A stretch of 64,000 nt of DNA from Embiotoca jacksoni (Eukaryota > Chordata > Actinopteri > Embiotocidae), in assembly GCA_022577435.1 (NCBI GenBank), contig JAKOON010000146.1, positions 1 through 64,000 on the forward strand. Direction: 5' to 3'. The notes beneath the pieces were generated by a model. The model did not search any database and was not told the DNA's origin. It saw only the letters and a list, made by a program, of their open reading frames with translations. Position numbers and translations under genes: made by a program. This document shows positions 40,101-55,112 of the stretch, one piece after another; position 1 is the stretch's first letter, and each line of letters opens with the position of its first letter.

Positions 40101-42776
40101 TCAAGACTCACTTTCTCATCCTAATGTAAAACTGCATCACAGCGCCACGGCTTAAACTAAGTGTTTACAATCAAGTTTCATACTCAGAACTTTGGCAAAT
40201 GGGATACACTACATGGGCAAAGTTGTTTCAAGTCACTTTGTGTGGACAATTTCACAGGAAACACAATGTTTCAAAAACAGCCTTATCTCAGCGAGAGAAG
40301 CTCAAAAACAGCATAAAACTTCTTTACGGCTTAAACTAAGTGTTTACGAACAAATTTCTTCATCACTACTATATCAAATGGGATAAACAACATGGACAAA
40401 GTGGTTTCAAGTCACTTTGTGTGGACAATTTCACAGGAAACACAATGTTTCAAAAACAGCCTTATCTCAGCGAGAGAAGCTCAAAAACAGCATAAAACTG
40501 CTTTACAGTGCCAAGGCTTAAACTAAGTGTTTACGAACAAATTTCTTCATCACTACTATGGCAAATGGGATAAACAACATGGACAAAGTGGTTTCAAGTC
40601 ACTTTGTGTGGACAATTTCACAGGAAACACAATGTTTCAAAAACAGCCTTATCTCAGCGAGAGAAGCTGAAAAACAGCATAAAACTGCTTTACAGTGCCA
40701 CAGCTTAAACAAAGTGTTTACGAACAAATTTCTTCATCAGCAAATGGGATACACTACATGGCCAATGTGGCTTCACTTTGTGTCTGCAAAAAACAGCATT
40801 TCAAGACTCACTTTCTCATCCTAATGTAAAACTGCATCACAGCGCCAAGGCTTAAACTAAGTGTTTACAAACAAGTTTCATACTCAGAACTTTGTCAAAT
40901 GGGATAACTACATGGGCAAAGTGGTTTCAAGTCACTTTGTGTGGACAATTTCACAGGAAACACAATGTTTCAAAAACAGCCTTATCTCAGCGAGAGAAGC
41001 TCAAAAACAGCATAAAACTGCTTTACAGTGCCAATGCTTAAACTAAGTGTTTACGAACAAATTTCTTCATCACTACTATGGCAAATGGGATAAACAACAT
41101 GGACAAAGTCGTTTCAAGTCACTTTGTGTGGACAATTTCACAGGAAACACAATGTTTCAAAAACAGCCTTATATCAGCGAGAGAAGCTCAAAAACAGCAT
41201 AAAACTGCTTTTCGGCTTAAACTAAGTGTTTACGAACAAATTTCTTCATCACTACTATGGCAAATGGGATAAACAACATGGACAAAGTGGTTTCAAGTCA
41301 CTTTGTGTGGACAATTTCACAGGAAACACAATGTTTCAAAAACAGCCTTATCTCAGCGAGAGAAGCTGAAAAACATCATAAAACTGCTTTACAGTGCCAC
41401 AGCTTAAACTAAGTGTTTACGAACAAATTTCTTCATCAGCAAATGGGATACACTACATGGCCAATGTGGCTTCACTTTGTGTCTGCAATTACACAGAAAA
41501 CAGCATTTCAAGACTCACTTTCTCATCCTAATGTAAAACTGCATCACAGAGCCACGGCTTAAACTAAGTGTTTACAAACAAGTTTCATACTCAGAACTTT
41601 GGCAAATGGGATACACTACATGGGCAAAGTGGTTTCAAGTCACTTTGTGTGGACAATTTCACAGGAAACACAATGTTTCAAAAACAGCCTTATCTCAGCG
41701 AGAGAAGATCAAAAACAGCATAAAACTGCTTTACGGCTTAAACTAAGTGTTTACGAACAAATTTCTTCATCACTACTATGGCAAATGGGATAAACAACAT
41801 GGACAAAGTGGTTTCAAGTCACTTTGTATGGACAATTTCACAGGAAACACAATGTTTCAAAAACAGCCTTATCTCAGCGAGAGAAGCTGAAAAACAGCAT
41901 AAAACTGCTTTACAGTGCCACAGCTTAAACAAAGTGTTTACGAACAAATTTCTTCATCAGCAAATGGGATACACTACATGGCCAATGTGGCTTCACTTTG
42001 TGTCTGCAAAAAACAGCATTTCAAGACTCACTTTCTCATCCTAATGTAAAACTGCATCACAGCGCCAAGGCTTAAACTAAGTGTTTACAAACAAGTTTCA
42101 TACTCAGAACTTTGTCAAATGGGATAACTACATGGGCAAAGTGGTTTCAAGTCACTTTGTGTGGACAATTTCACAGGAAACACAATGTTTCAAAAACAGC
42201 CTTATCTCAGCGAGAGAAGCTCAAAAACAGCATAAAACTGCTTTACAGTGCCAATGCTTAAACTAAGTGTTTACGAACAAATTTCTTCATCACTACTATG
42301 GCAAATGGGATAAACAACATGGACAAAGTCGTTTCAAGTCACTTTGTGTGGACAATTTCACAGGAAACACAATGTTTCAAAAACAGCCTTATATCAGCGA
42401 GAGAAGCTCAAAAACAGCATAAAACTGCTTTTCGGCTAAACTAAGTGTTTACGAACAAATTTCTTCATCACTACTATGGCAAATGGGATAAACAACATGG
42501 ACAAAGTGGTTTCAAGTCACTTTGTGTGGACAATTTCACAGGAAACACAATGTTTCAAAAACAGCCTTATCTCAGCGAGAGAAGCTGAAAAACATCATAA
42601 AACTGCTTTACAGTGCCACAGCTTAAACTAAGTGTTTACGAACAAATTTCTTCATCAGCAAATGGGATACACTACATGGCCAATGTGGCTTCACTTTGTG
42701 TCTGCAATTACACAGAAAACAGCATTTCAAGACTCACTTTCTCATCCTAATGTAAAACTGCATCACAGAGCCACGG
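37165..42776 (+). repeat. Super-repeat copy 3 (5,612 bp shared with copy 2)
   Basis: The units are 1041 (37165), 708 (38206), 708 (38914), 529 (39622), 1407 (40151) and 1219 (41558). The whole stretch matches 29975-35586 at a constant shift of 7,190 bp, including CACTTTGTATGG (34626 and 41826) and the one-base loss at 42436. The first five units also match 24508-28900. Confidence 0.92.
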
Positions 42777-45700
42777 CTTAAACTAAGTGTTTACAAACAA
42801 GTTTCATACTCAGAACTTTGGCAAATGGGATACACTACATGGGCAAAGTGGTTTCAAGTCACTTTGTGTGGACAATTTCACAGGAAACACAATGTTTCAA
42901 AAACAGCCTTATCTCAGCGAGAGAAGATCAAAAACAGCATAAAACTGCTTTACGGCTTAAACTAAGTGTTTACGAACAAATTTCTTCATCACTACTATGG
43001 CAAATGGGATAAACAACATGGACAAAGTGGTTTCAAGTCACTTTGTGTGGACAATTTCACAGGAAACACAATGTTTCAAAAACAGCCTTATCTCAGCGAG
43101 AGAAGCTGAAAAACAGCATAAAACTGCTTTACAGTGCCACAGCTTAAACAAAGTGTTTACGAACAAATTTCTTCATCAGCAAATGGGATACACTACATGG
43201 CCAATGTGGCTTCACTTTGTGTCTGCAAAAAACAGCATTTCAAGACTCACTTTCTCATCCTAATGTAAAACTGCATCACAGCGCCAAGGCTTAAACTAAG
43301 TGTTTACAAACAAGTTTCATACTCAGAACTTTGTCAAATGGGATAACTACATGGGCAAAGTGGTTTCAAGTCACTTTGTGTGGACAATTTCACAGGAAAC
43401 ACAATGTTTCAAAAACAGCCTTATCTCAGCGAGAGAAGCTCAAAAACAGCATAAAACTGCTTTACAGTGCCAATGCTTAAACTAAGTGTTTACGAACAAA
43501 TTTCTTCATCACTACTATGGCAAATGGGATAAACAACATGGACAAAGTGGTTTCAAGTCACTTTGTGTGGACAATTTCACAGGAAACACAATGTTTCAAA
43601 AACAGCCTTATCTCAGCGAGAGAAGCTCAAAAACAGCATAAAACTGCTTTACGGCTTAAACTAAGTGTTTACGAACAAATTTCTTCATCACTACTATGGC
43701 AAATGGGATAAACAACATGGACAAAGTGGTTTCAAGTCACTTTGTGTGGGCAATTTCACAGGAAACACAATGTTTCAAAAACAGCCTTATCTCAGCGAGA
43801 GAAGCTCAAAAACAGCATAAAACTGCTTTATAGTGCCAAGGCTTAAACTAAGTGTTTACGAACAAATTTCTTCATCACTACTATGGCAAATGGGATAAAC
43901 AACATGGACAAAGTGGTTTCAAGTCACTTTGTGTGGACAATTTCACAGGAAACACAATGTTTCAAAAACAGCCTTATCTCAGCGAGAGAAGCTGAAAAAC
44001 ATCATAAAACTGCTTTACAGTGCCACAGCTTAAACTAAGTGTTTACGAACAAATTTCTTCATCAGCAAATGGGATACACTACATGGCCAATGTGGCTTCA
44101 CTTTGTGTCTGCAATTACACAGAAAACAGCATTTCAAGACTCACTTTCTCATCCTAATGTAAAACTGCATCACAGCGCCACGGCTTAAACTAAGTGTTTA
44201 CAAACAAGTTTCATACTCAGAACTTTGGCAAATGGGATACACTACATGGGCAAAGTGGTTTCAAGTCACTTTGTGTGGACAATTTCACAGGAAACACAAT
44301 GTTTCAAAAACAGCCTTATCTCAGCGAGAGAAGCTCAAAAACAGCATAAAACTGCTTTACGGCTTAAACTAAGTGTTTACGAACAAATTTCTTCATCACT
44401 ACTATGGCAAATGGGATAAACAACATGGACAAAGTGGTTTCAAGTCATTTTGTGTGGGCAATTTCACAGGAAACACAATGTTTCAAAAACAGCCTTATCT
44501 CAGCGAGAGAAGCTCAAAAACAGCATAAAACTGCTTTACAGTGCCAAGGCTTAAACTAAGTGTTTACGAACAAATTTCTTCATCACTACTATGGCAAATG
44601 GGATAAACAACATGGACAAAGTGGTTTCAAGTCACTTTGTGTGGACAATTTCACAGGAAACACAATGTTTCAAAAACAGCCTTATCTCAGCGAGAGAAGC
44701 TGAAAAACAGCATAAAACTGCTTTACAGTGCCACAGCTTAAACAAAGTGTTTACGAACAAATTTCTTCATCAGCAAATGGGATACACTACATGGCCAATG
44801 TGGCTTCACTTTGTGTCTGCAATTACACAGAAAACAGCATTTCAAGACTCACTTTCTCATCCTAATGTAAAACTGCATCACAGCGCCACGGCTTAAACTA
44901 AGTGTTTACAAACAAGTTTCATACTCAGAACTTTGGCAAATGGGATACACTACATGGGCAAAGTGGTTTCAAGTCACTTTGAGTGGACAATTTCACAGGA
45001 AACACAATGTTTCAAAAACAGCCTTATCTCAGCGAGAGAAGCTCAAAAACAGCATAAAACTGCTTTACGGCTTAAACTAAGTGTTTACGAACAAATTTCT
45101 TCATCACTACTATGGCAAATGGGATAAACAACATGGACAAAGTGGTTTCAAGTCATTTTGTGTGGGCAATTTCACAGGAAACACAATGTTTCAAAAACAG
45201 CCTTATCTCAGCGAGAGAAGCTCAAAAACAGCATAAAACTGCTTTACAGTGCCAAGGCTTAAACTAAGTGTTTACGAACAAATTTCTTCATCACTACTAT
45301 GGCAAATGGGATAAACAACATGGACAAAGTGGTTTCAAGTCACTTTGTGTGGACAATTTCACAGGAAACACAATGTTTCAAAAACAGCCTTATCTCAGCG
45401 AGAGAAGCTGAAAAACAGCATAAAACTGCTTTACAGTGCCACAGCTTAAACAAAGTGTTTACGAACAAATTTCTTCATCAGCAAATGGGATACACTACAT
45501 GGCCAATGTGGCTTCACTTTGTGTCTGCAATTACACAGAAAACAGCATTTCAAGACTCACTTTCTCATCCTAATGTAAAACTGCATCACAGCGCCACGGC
45601 TTAAACTAAGTGTTTACAATCAAGTTTCATACTCAGAACTTTGGCAAATGGGATACACTACATGGGCAAAGTTGTTTCAAGTCACTTTGTGTGGACAATT

Positions 45701-47536
45701 TCACAGGAAACACAATGTTTCAAAAACAGCCTTATCTCAGCGAGAGAAGCTCAAAAACAGCATAAAACTGCTTTCCGGCTTAAACTAAGTGTTTACGAAC
45801 AAATTTCTTCATCACTACTATGGCAAATGGGATAAACAACATGGACAAAGTGGTTTCAAGTCACTTTGTGTGGGCAATTTCACAGGAAACACAATGTTTC
45901 AAAAACAGCCTTATCTCAGCGAGAGAAGCTCAAAAACAGCATAAAACTGCTTTACAGTGCCAAGGCTTAAACTAAGTGTTTACGAACAAATTTCTTCATC
46001 ACTACTATGGCAAATGGGATAAACAACATGGACAAAGTGGTTTCAAGTCACTTTGTGTGGACAATTTCACAGGAAACACAATGTTTCAAAAACAGCCTTA
46101 TCTCAGCGAGAGAAGCTGAAAAACATCATAAAACTGCTTTACAGTGCCACAGCTTAAACTAAGTGTTTACGAACAAATTTCTTCATCAGCAAATGGGATA
46201 CACTACATGGCCAATGTGGCTTCACTTTGTGTCTGCAATTACACAGAAAACAGCATTTCAAGACTCACTTTCTCATCCTAATGTAAAACTGCATCACAGC
46301 GCCACGGCTTAAACTAAGTGTTTACAAACAAGTTTCATACTCAGAACTTTGGCAAATGGGATACACTACATGGGCAAAGTGGTTTCAAGTCACTTTGTGT
46401 GGACAATTTCACAGGAAACACAATGTTTCAAAAACAGCCTTATCTCAGCGAGAGAAGCTCAAAAACAGCATAAAACTGCTTTACGGCTTAAACTAAGTGT
46501 TTACGAACAAATTTCTTCATCACTACTATGGCAAATGGGATAAACAACATGGACAAAGTGGTTTCAAGTCATTTTGTGTGGGCAATTTCACAGGAAACAC
46601 AATGTTTCAAAAACAGCCTTATCTCAGCGAGAGAAGCTCAAAAACAGCATAAAACTGCTTTACAGTGCCACGGCTTAAACTAAGTGTTTACGAACAAATT
46701 TCTTCATCACTACTATGGCAAATGGGATAAACAACATGGACAAAGTGGTTTCAAGTCACTTCGTGTGGACAATTTCACAGGAAACACAATGTTTCAAAAA
46801 CAGCCTTATCTCAGCGAGAGAAGCTCAAAAACAGCATAAAACTGCCTTACAGTGCCACGGCTTAAACTAAGTGTTTACGAACAAATTTCTTCATCAGCAA
46901 ATGGGATACACTACATGGCCAATGTGGCTTCACTTTGTGTCTGCAAAAAACAGCATTTCAAGACTCACTTTCTCATCCTAATGTAAAACTGCATCACAGC
47001 GCCACGGCTTAAACTAAGTGTTTACAAACAAGTTTCATACTCAGAACTTTGGCAAATGGGATACACTACATGGGCAAAGTGGTTTCAAGTCACTTTGTGT
47101 GGACAATTTCACAGGAAACACAATGTTTCAAAAACAGCCTTATCTCAGCGAGAGAAGCTCAAAAACAGCATAAAACTGCTTTACAGTGCCAAGGCTTAAA
47201 CTAAGTGTTTACGAACAAATTTCTTCATCACTACTATGGCAAATGGGATAAACAACATGGACAAAGTGGTTTCAAGTCACTTTGTGTGGACAATTTCACA
47301 GGAAACACAATGTTTCAAAAACAGCCTTATCTCAGCGAGAGAAGCTGAAAAACATCATAAAACTGCTTTACAGTGCCACAGCTTAAACTAAGTGTTTACG
47401 AACAAATTTCTTCATCAGCAAATGGGATACACTACATGGCCAATGTGGCTTCACTTTGTGTCTGCAATTACACAGAAAACAGCATTTCAAGACTCACTTT
47501 CTCATCCTAATGTAAAACTGCATCACAGAGCCACGG
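42777..47536 (+). repeat. 4,760-bp super-repeat, copy 1
   Basis: The units are 1407 (42777), 708 (44184), 708 (44892), 708 (45600) and 1229 (46308, C179-A-A-B147-C187-A-B155). They add up to 4,760 bp, the exact shift to copy 2. Markers shared by both copies are GAAGATCAAA (42925), TTTATAGTGCC (43829), CACTTTGAGTGG (44977), a C ending TTTCCGG (45773), CACTTCGTGTGG (46758) and CTGCCTTACAG (46842). Confidence 0.94.
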
Positions 47537-50500
47537 CTTAAACTAAGTGTTTACAAACAAGTTTCATACTCAGAACTTTGGCAAATGGGATACACTACAT
47601 GGGCAAAGTGGTTTCAAGTCACTTTGTGTGGACAATTTCACAGGAAACACAATGTTTCAAAAACAGCCTTATCTCAGCGAGAGAAGATCAAAAACAGCAT
47701 AAAACTGCTTTACGGCTTAAACTAAGTGTTTACGAACAAATTTCTTCATCACTACTATGGCAAATGGGATAAACAACATGGACAAAGTGGTTTCAAGTCA
47801 CTTTGTGTGGACAATTTCACAGGAAACACAATGTTTCAAAAACAGCCTTATCTCAGCGAGAGAAGCTGAAAAACAGCATAAAACTGCTTTACAGTGCCAC
47901 AGCTTAAACAAAGTGTTTACGAACAAATTTCTTCATCAGCAAATGGGATACACTACATGGCCAATGTGGCTTCACTTTGTGTCTGCAAAAAACAGCATTT
48001 CAAGACTCACTTTCTCATCCTAATGTAAAACTGCATCACAGCGCCAAGGCTTAAACTAAGTGTTTACAAACAAGTTTCATACTCAGAACTTTGTCAAATG
48101 GGATAACTACATGGGCAAAGTGGTTTCAAGTCACTTTGTGTGGACAATTTCACAGGAAACACAATGTTTCAAAAACAGCCTTATCTCAGCGAGAGAAGCT
48201 CAAAAACAGCATAAAACTGCTTTACAGTGCCAATGCTTAAACTAAGTGTTTACGAACAAATTTCTTCATCACTACTATGGCAAATGGGATAAACAACATG
48301 GACAAAGTGGTTTCAAGTCACTTTGTGTGGACAATTTCACAGGAAACACAATGTTTCAAAAACAGCCTTATCTCAGCGAGAGAAGCTCAAAAACAGCATA
48401 AAACTGCTTTACGGCTTAAACTAAGTGTTTACGAACAAATTTCTTCATCACTACTATGGCAAATGGGATAAACAACATGGACAAAGTGGTTTCAAGTCAC
48501 TTTGTGTGGGCAATTTCACAGGAAACACAATGTTTCAAAAACAGCCTTATCTCAGCGAGAGAAGCTCAAAAACAGCATAAAACTGCTTTATAGTGCCAAG
48601 GCTTAAACTAAGTGTTTACGAACAAATTTCTTCATCACTACTATGGCAAATGGGATAAACAACATGGACAAAGTGGTTTCAAGTCACTTTGTGTGGACAA
48701 TTTCACAGGAAACACAATGTTTCAAAAACAGCCTTATCTCAGCGAGAGAAGCTGAAAAACATCATAAAACTGCTTTACAGTGCCACAGCTTAAACTAAGT
48801 GTTTACGAACAAATTTCTTCATCAGCAAATGGGATACACTACATGGCCAATGTGGCTTCACTTTGTGTCTGCAATTACACAGAAAACAGCATTTCAAGAC
48901 TCACTTTCTCATCCTAATGTAAAACTGCATCACAGCGCCACGGCTTAAACTAAGTGTTTACAAACAAGTTTCATACTCAGAACTTTGGCAAATGGGATAC
49001 ACTACATGGGCAAAGTGGTTTCAAGTCACTTTGTGTGGACAATTTCACAGGAAACACAATGTTTCAAAAACAGCCTTATCTCAGCGAGAGAAGCTCAAAA
49101 ACAGCATAAAACTGCTTTACGGCTTAAACTAAGTGTTTACGAACAAATTTCTTCATCACTACTATGGCAAATGGGATAAACAACATGGACAAAGTGGTTT
49201 CAAGTCATTTTGTGTGGGCAATTTCACAGGAAACACAATGTTTCAAAAACAGCCTTATCTCAGCGAGAGAAGCTCAAAAACAGCATAAAACTGCTTTACA
49301 GTGCCAAGGCTTAAACTAAGTGTTTACGAACAAATTTCTTCATCACTACTATGGCAAATGGGATAAACAACATGGACAAAGTGGTTTCAAGTCACTTTGT
49401 GTGGACAATTTCACAGGAAACACAATGTTTCAAAAACAGCCTTATCTCAGCGAGAGAAGCTGAAAAACAGCATAAAACTGCTTTACAGTGCCACAGCTTA
49501 AACAAAGTGTTTACGAACAAATTTCTTCATCAGCAAATGGGATACACTACATGGCCAATGTGGCTTCACTTTGTGTCTGCAATTACACAGAAAACAGCAT
49601 TTCAAGACTCACTTTCTCATCCTAATGTAAAACTGCATCACAGCGCCACGGCTTAAACTAAGTGTTTACAAACAAGTTTCATACTCAGAACTTTGGCAAA
49701 TGGGATACACTACATGGGCAAAGTGGTTTCAAGTCACTTTGAGTGGACAATTTCACAGGAAACACAATGTTTCAAAAACAGCCTTATCTCAGCGAGAGAA
49801 GCTCAAAAACAGCATAAAACTGCTTTACGGCTTAAACTAAGTGTTTACGAACAAATTTCTTCATCACTACTATGGCAAATGGGATAAACAACATGGACAA
49901 AGTGGTTTCAAGTCATTTTGTGTGGGCAATTTCACAGGAAACACAATGTTTCAAAAACAGCCTTATCTCAGCGAGAGAAGCTCAAAAACAGCATAAAACT
50001 GCTTTACAGTGCCAAGGCTTAAACTAAGTGTTTACGAACAAATTTCTTCATCACTACTATGGCAAATGGGATAAACAACATGGACAAAGTGGTTTCAAGT
50101 CACTTTGTGTGGACAATTTCACAGGAAACACAATGTTTCAAAAACAGCCTTATCTCAGCGAGAGAAGCTGAAAAACAGCATAAAACTGCTTTACAGTGCC
50201 ACAGCTTAAACAAAGTGTTTACGAACAAATTTCTTCATCAGCAAATGGGATACACTACATGGCCAATGTGGCTTCACTTTGTGTCTGCAATTACACAGAA
50301 AACAGCATTTCAAGACTCACTTTCTCATCCTAATGTAAAACTGCATCACAGCGCCACGGCTTAAACTAAGTGTTTACAATCAAGTTTCATACTCAGAACT
50401 TTGGCAAATGGGATACACTACATGGGCAAAGTTGTTTCAAGTCACTTTGTGTGGACAATTTCACAGGAAACACAATGTTTCAAAAACAGCCTTATCTCAG

Positions 50501-52296
50501 CGAGAGAAGCTCAAAAACAGCATAAAACTGCTTTCCGGCTTAAACTAAGTGTTTACGAACAAATTTCTTCATCACTACTATGGCAAATGGGATAAACAAC
50601 ATGGACAAAGTGGTTTCAAGTCACTTTGTGTGGGCAATTTCACAGGAAACACAATGTTTCAAAAACAGCCTTATCTCAGCGAGAGAAGCTCAAAAACAGC
50701 ATAAAACTGCTTTACAGTGCCAAGGCTTAAACTAAGTGTTTACGAACAAATTTCTTCATCACTACTATGGCAAATGGGATAAACAACATGGACAAAGTGG
50801 TTTCAAGTCACTTTGTGTGGACAATTTCACAGGAAACACAATGTTTCAAAAACAGCCTTATCTCAGCGAGAGAAGCTGAAAAACATCATAAAACTGCTTT
50901 ACAGTGCCACAGCTTAAACTAAGTGTTTACGAACAAATTTCTTCATCAGCAAATGGGATACACTACATGGCCAATGTGGCTTCACTTTGTGTCTGCAATT
51001 ACACAGAAAACAGCATTTCAAGACTCACTTTCTCATCCTAATGTAAAACTGCATCACAGCGCCACGGCTTAAACTAAGTGTTTACAAACAAGTTTCATAC
51101 TCAGAACTTTGGCAAATGGGATACACTTCATGGGCAAAGTGGTTTCAAGTCACTTTGTGTGGACAATTTCACAGGAAACACAATGTTTCAAAAACAGCCT
51201 TATCTCAGCGAGAGAAGCTCAAAAACAGCATAAAACTGCTTTACGGCTTAAACTAAGTGTTTACGAACAAATTTCTTCATCACTACTATGGCAAATGGGA
51301 TAAACAACATGGACAAAGTGGTTTCAAGTCATTTTGTGTGGGCAATTTCACAGGAAACACAATGTTTCAAAAACAGCCTTATCTCAGCGAGAGAAGCTCA
51401 AAAACAGCATAAAACTGCTTTACAGTGCCACGGCTTAAACTAAGTGTTTACGAACAAATTTCTTCATCACTACTATGGCAAATGGGATAAACAACATGGA
51501 CAAAGTGGTTTCAAGTCACTTCGTGTGGACAATTTCACAGGAAACACAATGTTTCAAAAACAGCCTTATCTCAGCGAGAGAAGCTCAAAAACAGCATAAA
51601 ACTGCCTTACAGTGCCACGGCTTAAACTAAGTGTTTACGAACAAATTTCTTCATCAGCAAATGGGATACACTACATGGCCAATGTGGCTTCACTTTGTGT
51701 CTGCAAAAAACAGCATTTCAAGACTCACTTTCTCATCCTAATGTAAAACTGCATCACAGCGCCACGGCTTAAACTAAGTGTTTACAAACAAGTTTCATAC
51801 TCAGAACTTTGGCAAATGGGATACACTACATGGGCAAAGTGGTTTCAAGTCACTTTGTGTGGACAATTTCACAGGAAACACAATGTTTCAAAAACAGCCT
51901 TATCTCAGCGAGAGAAGCTCAAAAACAGCATAAAACTGCTTTACAGTGCCAAGGCTTAAACTAAGTGTTTACGAACAAATTTCTTCATCACTACTATGGC
52001 AAATGGGATAAACAACATGGACAAAGTGGTTTCAAGTCACTTTGTGTGGACAATTTCACAGGAAACACAATGTTTCAAAAACAGCCTTATCTCAGCGAGA
52101 GAAGCTGAAAAACATCATAAAACTGCTTTACAGTGCCACAGCTTAAACTAAGTGTTTACGAACAAATTTCTTCATCAGCAAATGGGATACACTACATGGC
52201 CAATGTGGCTTCACTTTGTGTCTGCAATTACACAGAAAACAGCATTTCAAGACTCACTTTCTCATCCTAATGTAAAACTGCATCACAGCGCCACGG
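47537..52296 (+). repeat. 4,760-bp super-repeat, copy 2
   Basis: This is a direct tandem copy of 42777-47536 with no length change anywhere I checked. By eye I noticed one internal substitution (GATACACTTCATGG at 51128 in place of A) and a change at the right edge (GCGCC rather than GAGCC before 52297). So few differences over 4.7 kb imply a very recent duplication, or a duplication made by assembly. Confidence 0.94.
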
Positions 52297-55112
52297 CTTA
52301 AACTAAGTGTTTACAAACAAGTTTCATACTCAGAACTTTGGCAAATGGGATACACTACATGGGCAAAGTGGTTTCAAGTCACTTTGTGTGGACAATTTCA
52401 CAGGAAACACAATGTTTCAAAAACAGCCTTATCTCAGCGAGAGAAGCTCAAAAACAGCATAAAACTGCTTTACGGCTTAAACTAAGTGTTTACGAACAAA
52501 TTTCTTCATCACTACTATGGCAAATGGGATAAACAACATGGACAAAGTGGTTTCAAGTCACTTTGTGTGGACAATTTCACAGGAAACACAATGTTTCAAA
52601 AACAGCCTTATCTCAGCGAGAGAAGCTCAAAAACAGCATAAAACTGCTTTACAGTGCCACGGCTTAAACTAAGTGTTTACGAACAAATTTCTTCATCAGC
52701 AAATGGGATACACTACATGGCCAATGTGGCTTCACTTTGTGTCTGCAATTACACAGAAAACAGCATTTCAAGACTCACTTTCTCATCCTAATGTAAAACT
52801 GCATCACAGCGCCACGGCTTAAACTAAGTGTTTACAAACAAGTTTCATACTCAGAACTTTGGCAAATGGGATACACTACATGGGCAAAGTGGTTTCAAGT
52901 CACTTTGTGTGGACAATTTCACAGGAAACACAATGTTTCAAAAACAGCCTTATCTCAGCGAGAGAAGCTCAAAAACAGCATAAAACTGCTTTACAGTGCC
53001 AAGGCTTAAACTAAGTGTTTACGAACAAATTTCTTCATCACTACTATGGCAAATGGGATAAACAACATGGACAAAGTGGTTTCAAGTCACTTTGTGTGGA
53101 CAATTTCACAGGAAACACAATGTTTCAAAAACAGCCTTATCTCAGCGAGAGAAGCTGAAAAACATCATAAAACTGCTTTACAGTGCCACAGCTTAAACTA
53201 AGTGTTTACGAACAAATTTCTTCATCAGCAAATGGGATACACTACATGGCCAATGTGGCTTCACTTTGTGTCTGCAATTACACAGAAAACAGCATTTCAA
53301 GACTCACTTTCTCATCCTAATGTAAAACTGCATCACAGCGCCACGGCTTAAACTAAGTGTTTACAAACAAGTTTCATACTCAGAACTTTGGCAAATGGGA
53401 TACACTACATGGGCAAAGTGGTTTCAAGTCACTTTGTGTGGACAATTTCACAGGAAACACAATGTTTCAAAAACAGCCTTATCTCAGCGAGAGAAGCTGA
53501 AAAACAGCATAAAACTGCTTTACAGTGCCACGGCTTAAACTAAGTGTTTACGAACAAATTTCTTCATCACTACTATGGCAAATGGGATAAACAACATGGA
53601 CAAAGTGGTTTCAAGTCACTTTGTGTGGACAATTTCACAGGAAACACAATGTTTCAAAAACAGCCTTATCTCAGCGAGAGAAGCTGAAAAACAGCATAAA
53701 ACTGCTTTACAGTGCCACAGCTTAAACAAAGTGTTTACGAACAAATTTCTTCATCAGCAAATGGGATACACTACATGGCCAATGTGGCTTCACTTTGTGT
53801 CTGCAATTACACAGAAAACAGCATTTCAAGACTCACTTTCTCATCCTAATGTAAAACTGCATCACAGCGCCACGGCTTAAACTAAGTGTTTACAAACAAG
53901 TTTCATACTCAGAACTTTGGCAAATGGGATACACTACATGGGCAAAGTGGTTTCAAGTCACTTTGTGTGGACAATTTCACAGGAAACACAATGTTTCAAA
54001 AACAGCCTTATCTCAGCGAGAGAAGCTCAAAAACAGCATAAAACTGCTTTACGGCTTAAACTAAGTGTTTACGAACAAATTTCTTCATCACTACTATGGC
54101 AAATGGGATAAACAACATGGACAAAGTGGTTTCAAGTCATTTTGTGTGGGCAATTTCACAGGAAACACAATGTTTCAAAAACAGCCTTATCTCAGCGAGA
54201 GAAGCTCAAAAACAGCATAAAACTGCTTTACAGTGCCAAGGCTTAAACTAAGTGTTTACGAACAAATTTCTTCATCACTACTATGGCAAATGGGATAAAC
54301 AACATGGACAAAGTGGTTTCAAGTCACTTTGTGTGGACAATTTCACAGGAAACACAATGTTTCAAAAACAGCCTTATCTCAGCGAGAGAAGCTGAAAAAC
54401 ATCATAAAACTGCTTTACAGTGCCACAGCTTAAACTAAGTGTTTACGAACAAATTTCTTCATCAGCAAATGGGATACACTACATGGCCAATGTGGCTTCA
54501 CTTTGTGTCTGCAATTACACAGAAAACAGCATTTCAAGACTCACTTTCTCATCCTAATGTAAAACTGCATCACAGCGCCACGGCTTAAACTAAGTGTTTA
54601 CAAACAAGTTTCATACTCAGAACTTTGGGAAATGGGATACACTACATGGGCAAAGTGGTTTCAAGTCACTTTGTGTGGACAATTTCACAGGAAACACAAT
54701 GTTTCAAAAACAGCCTTATCTCAGCGAGAGAAGCTCAAAAACAGCATAAAACTGCTTTACAGTGCCAAGGCTTAAACTAAGTGTTTACGAACAAATTTCT
54801 TCATCACTACTATGGCAAATGGGATAAACAACATGGACAAAGTGGTTTCAAGTCACTTTGTGTGGACAATTTCACAGGAAACACAATGTTTCAAAAACAG
54901 CCTTATCTCAGCGAGAGAAGCTGAAAAACATCATAAAACTGCTTTACAGTGCCACAGCTTAAACTAAGTGTTTACGAACAAATTTCTTCATCAGCAAATG
55001 GGATACACTACATGGCCAATGTGGCTTCACTTTGTGTCTGCAATTACACAGAAAACAGCATTTCAAGACTCACTTTCTCATCCTAATGTAAAACTGCATC
55101 ACAGCGCCACGG
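52297..55112 (+). repeat. Transitional region of three-monomer units
   Basis: 52297-53875 holds three C-A-B trimers (C179-A-B, C187-A-B, C187-A-B; starts 52297, 52476, 52663, 52818, 53005, 53192, 53347, 53534, 53721). Then come a 708-bp unit (53876) and a 529-bp C187-A-B unit (54584). The C at 54584 has TTTGGGAAATGGG, a private change. Unlike the flanking blocks, this stretch has no large repeat partner in the window, though each unit type occurs elsewhere. Confidence 0.87.
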
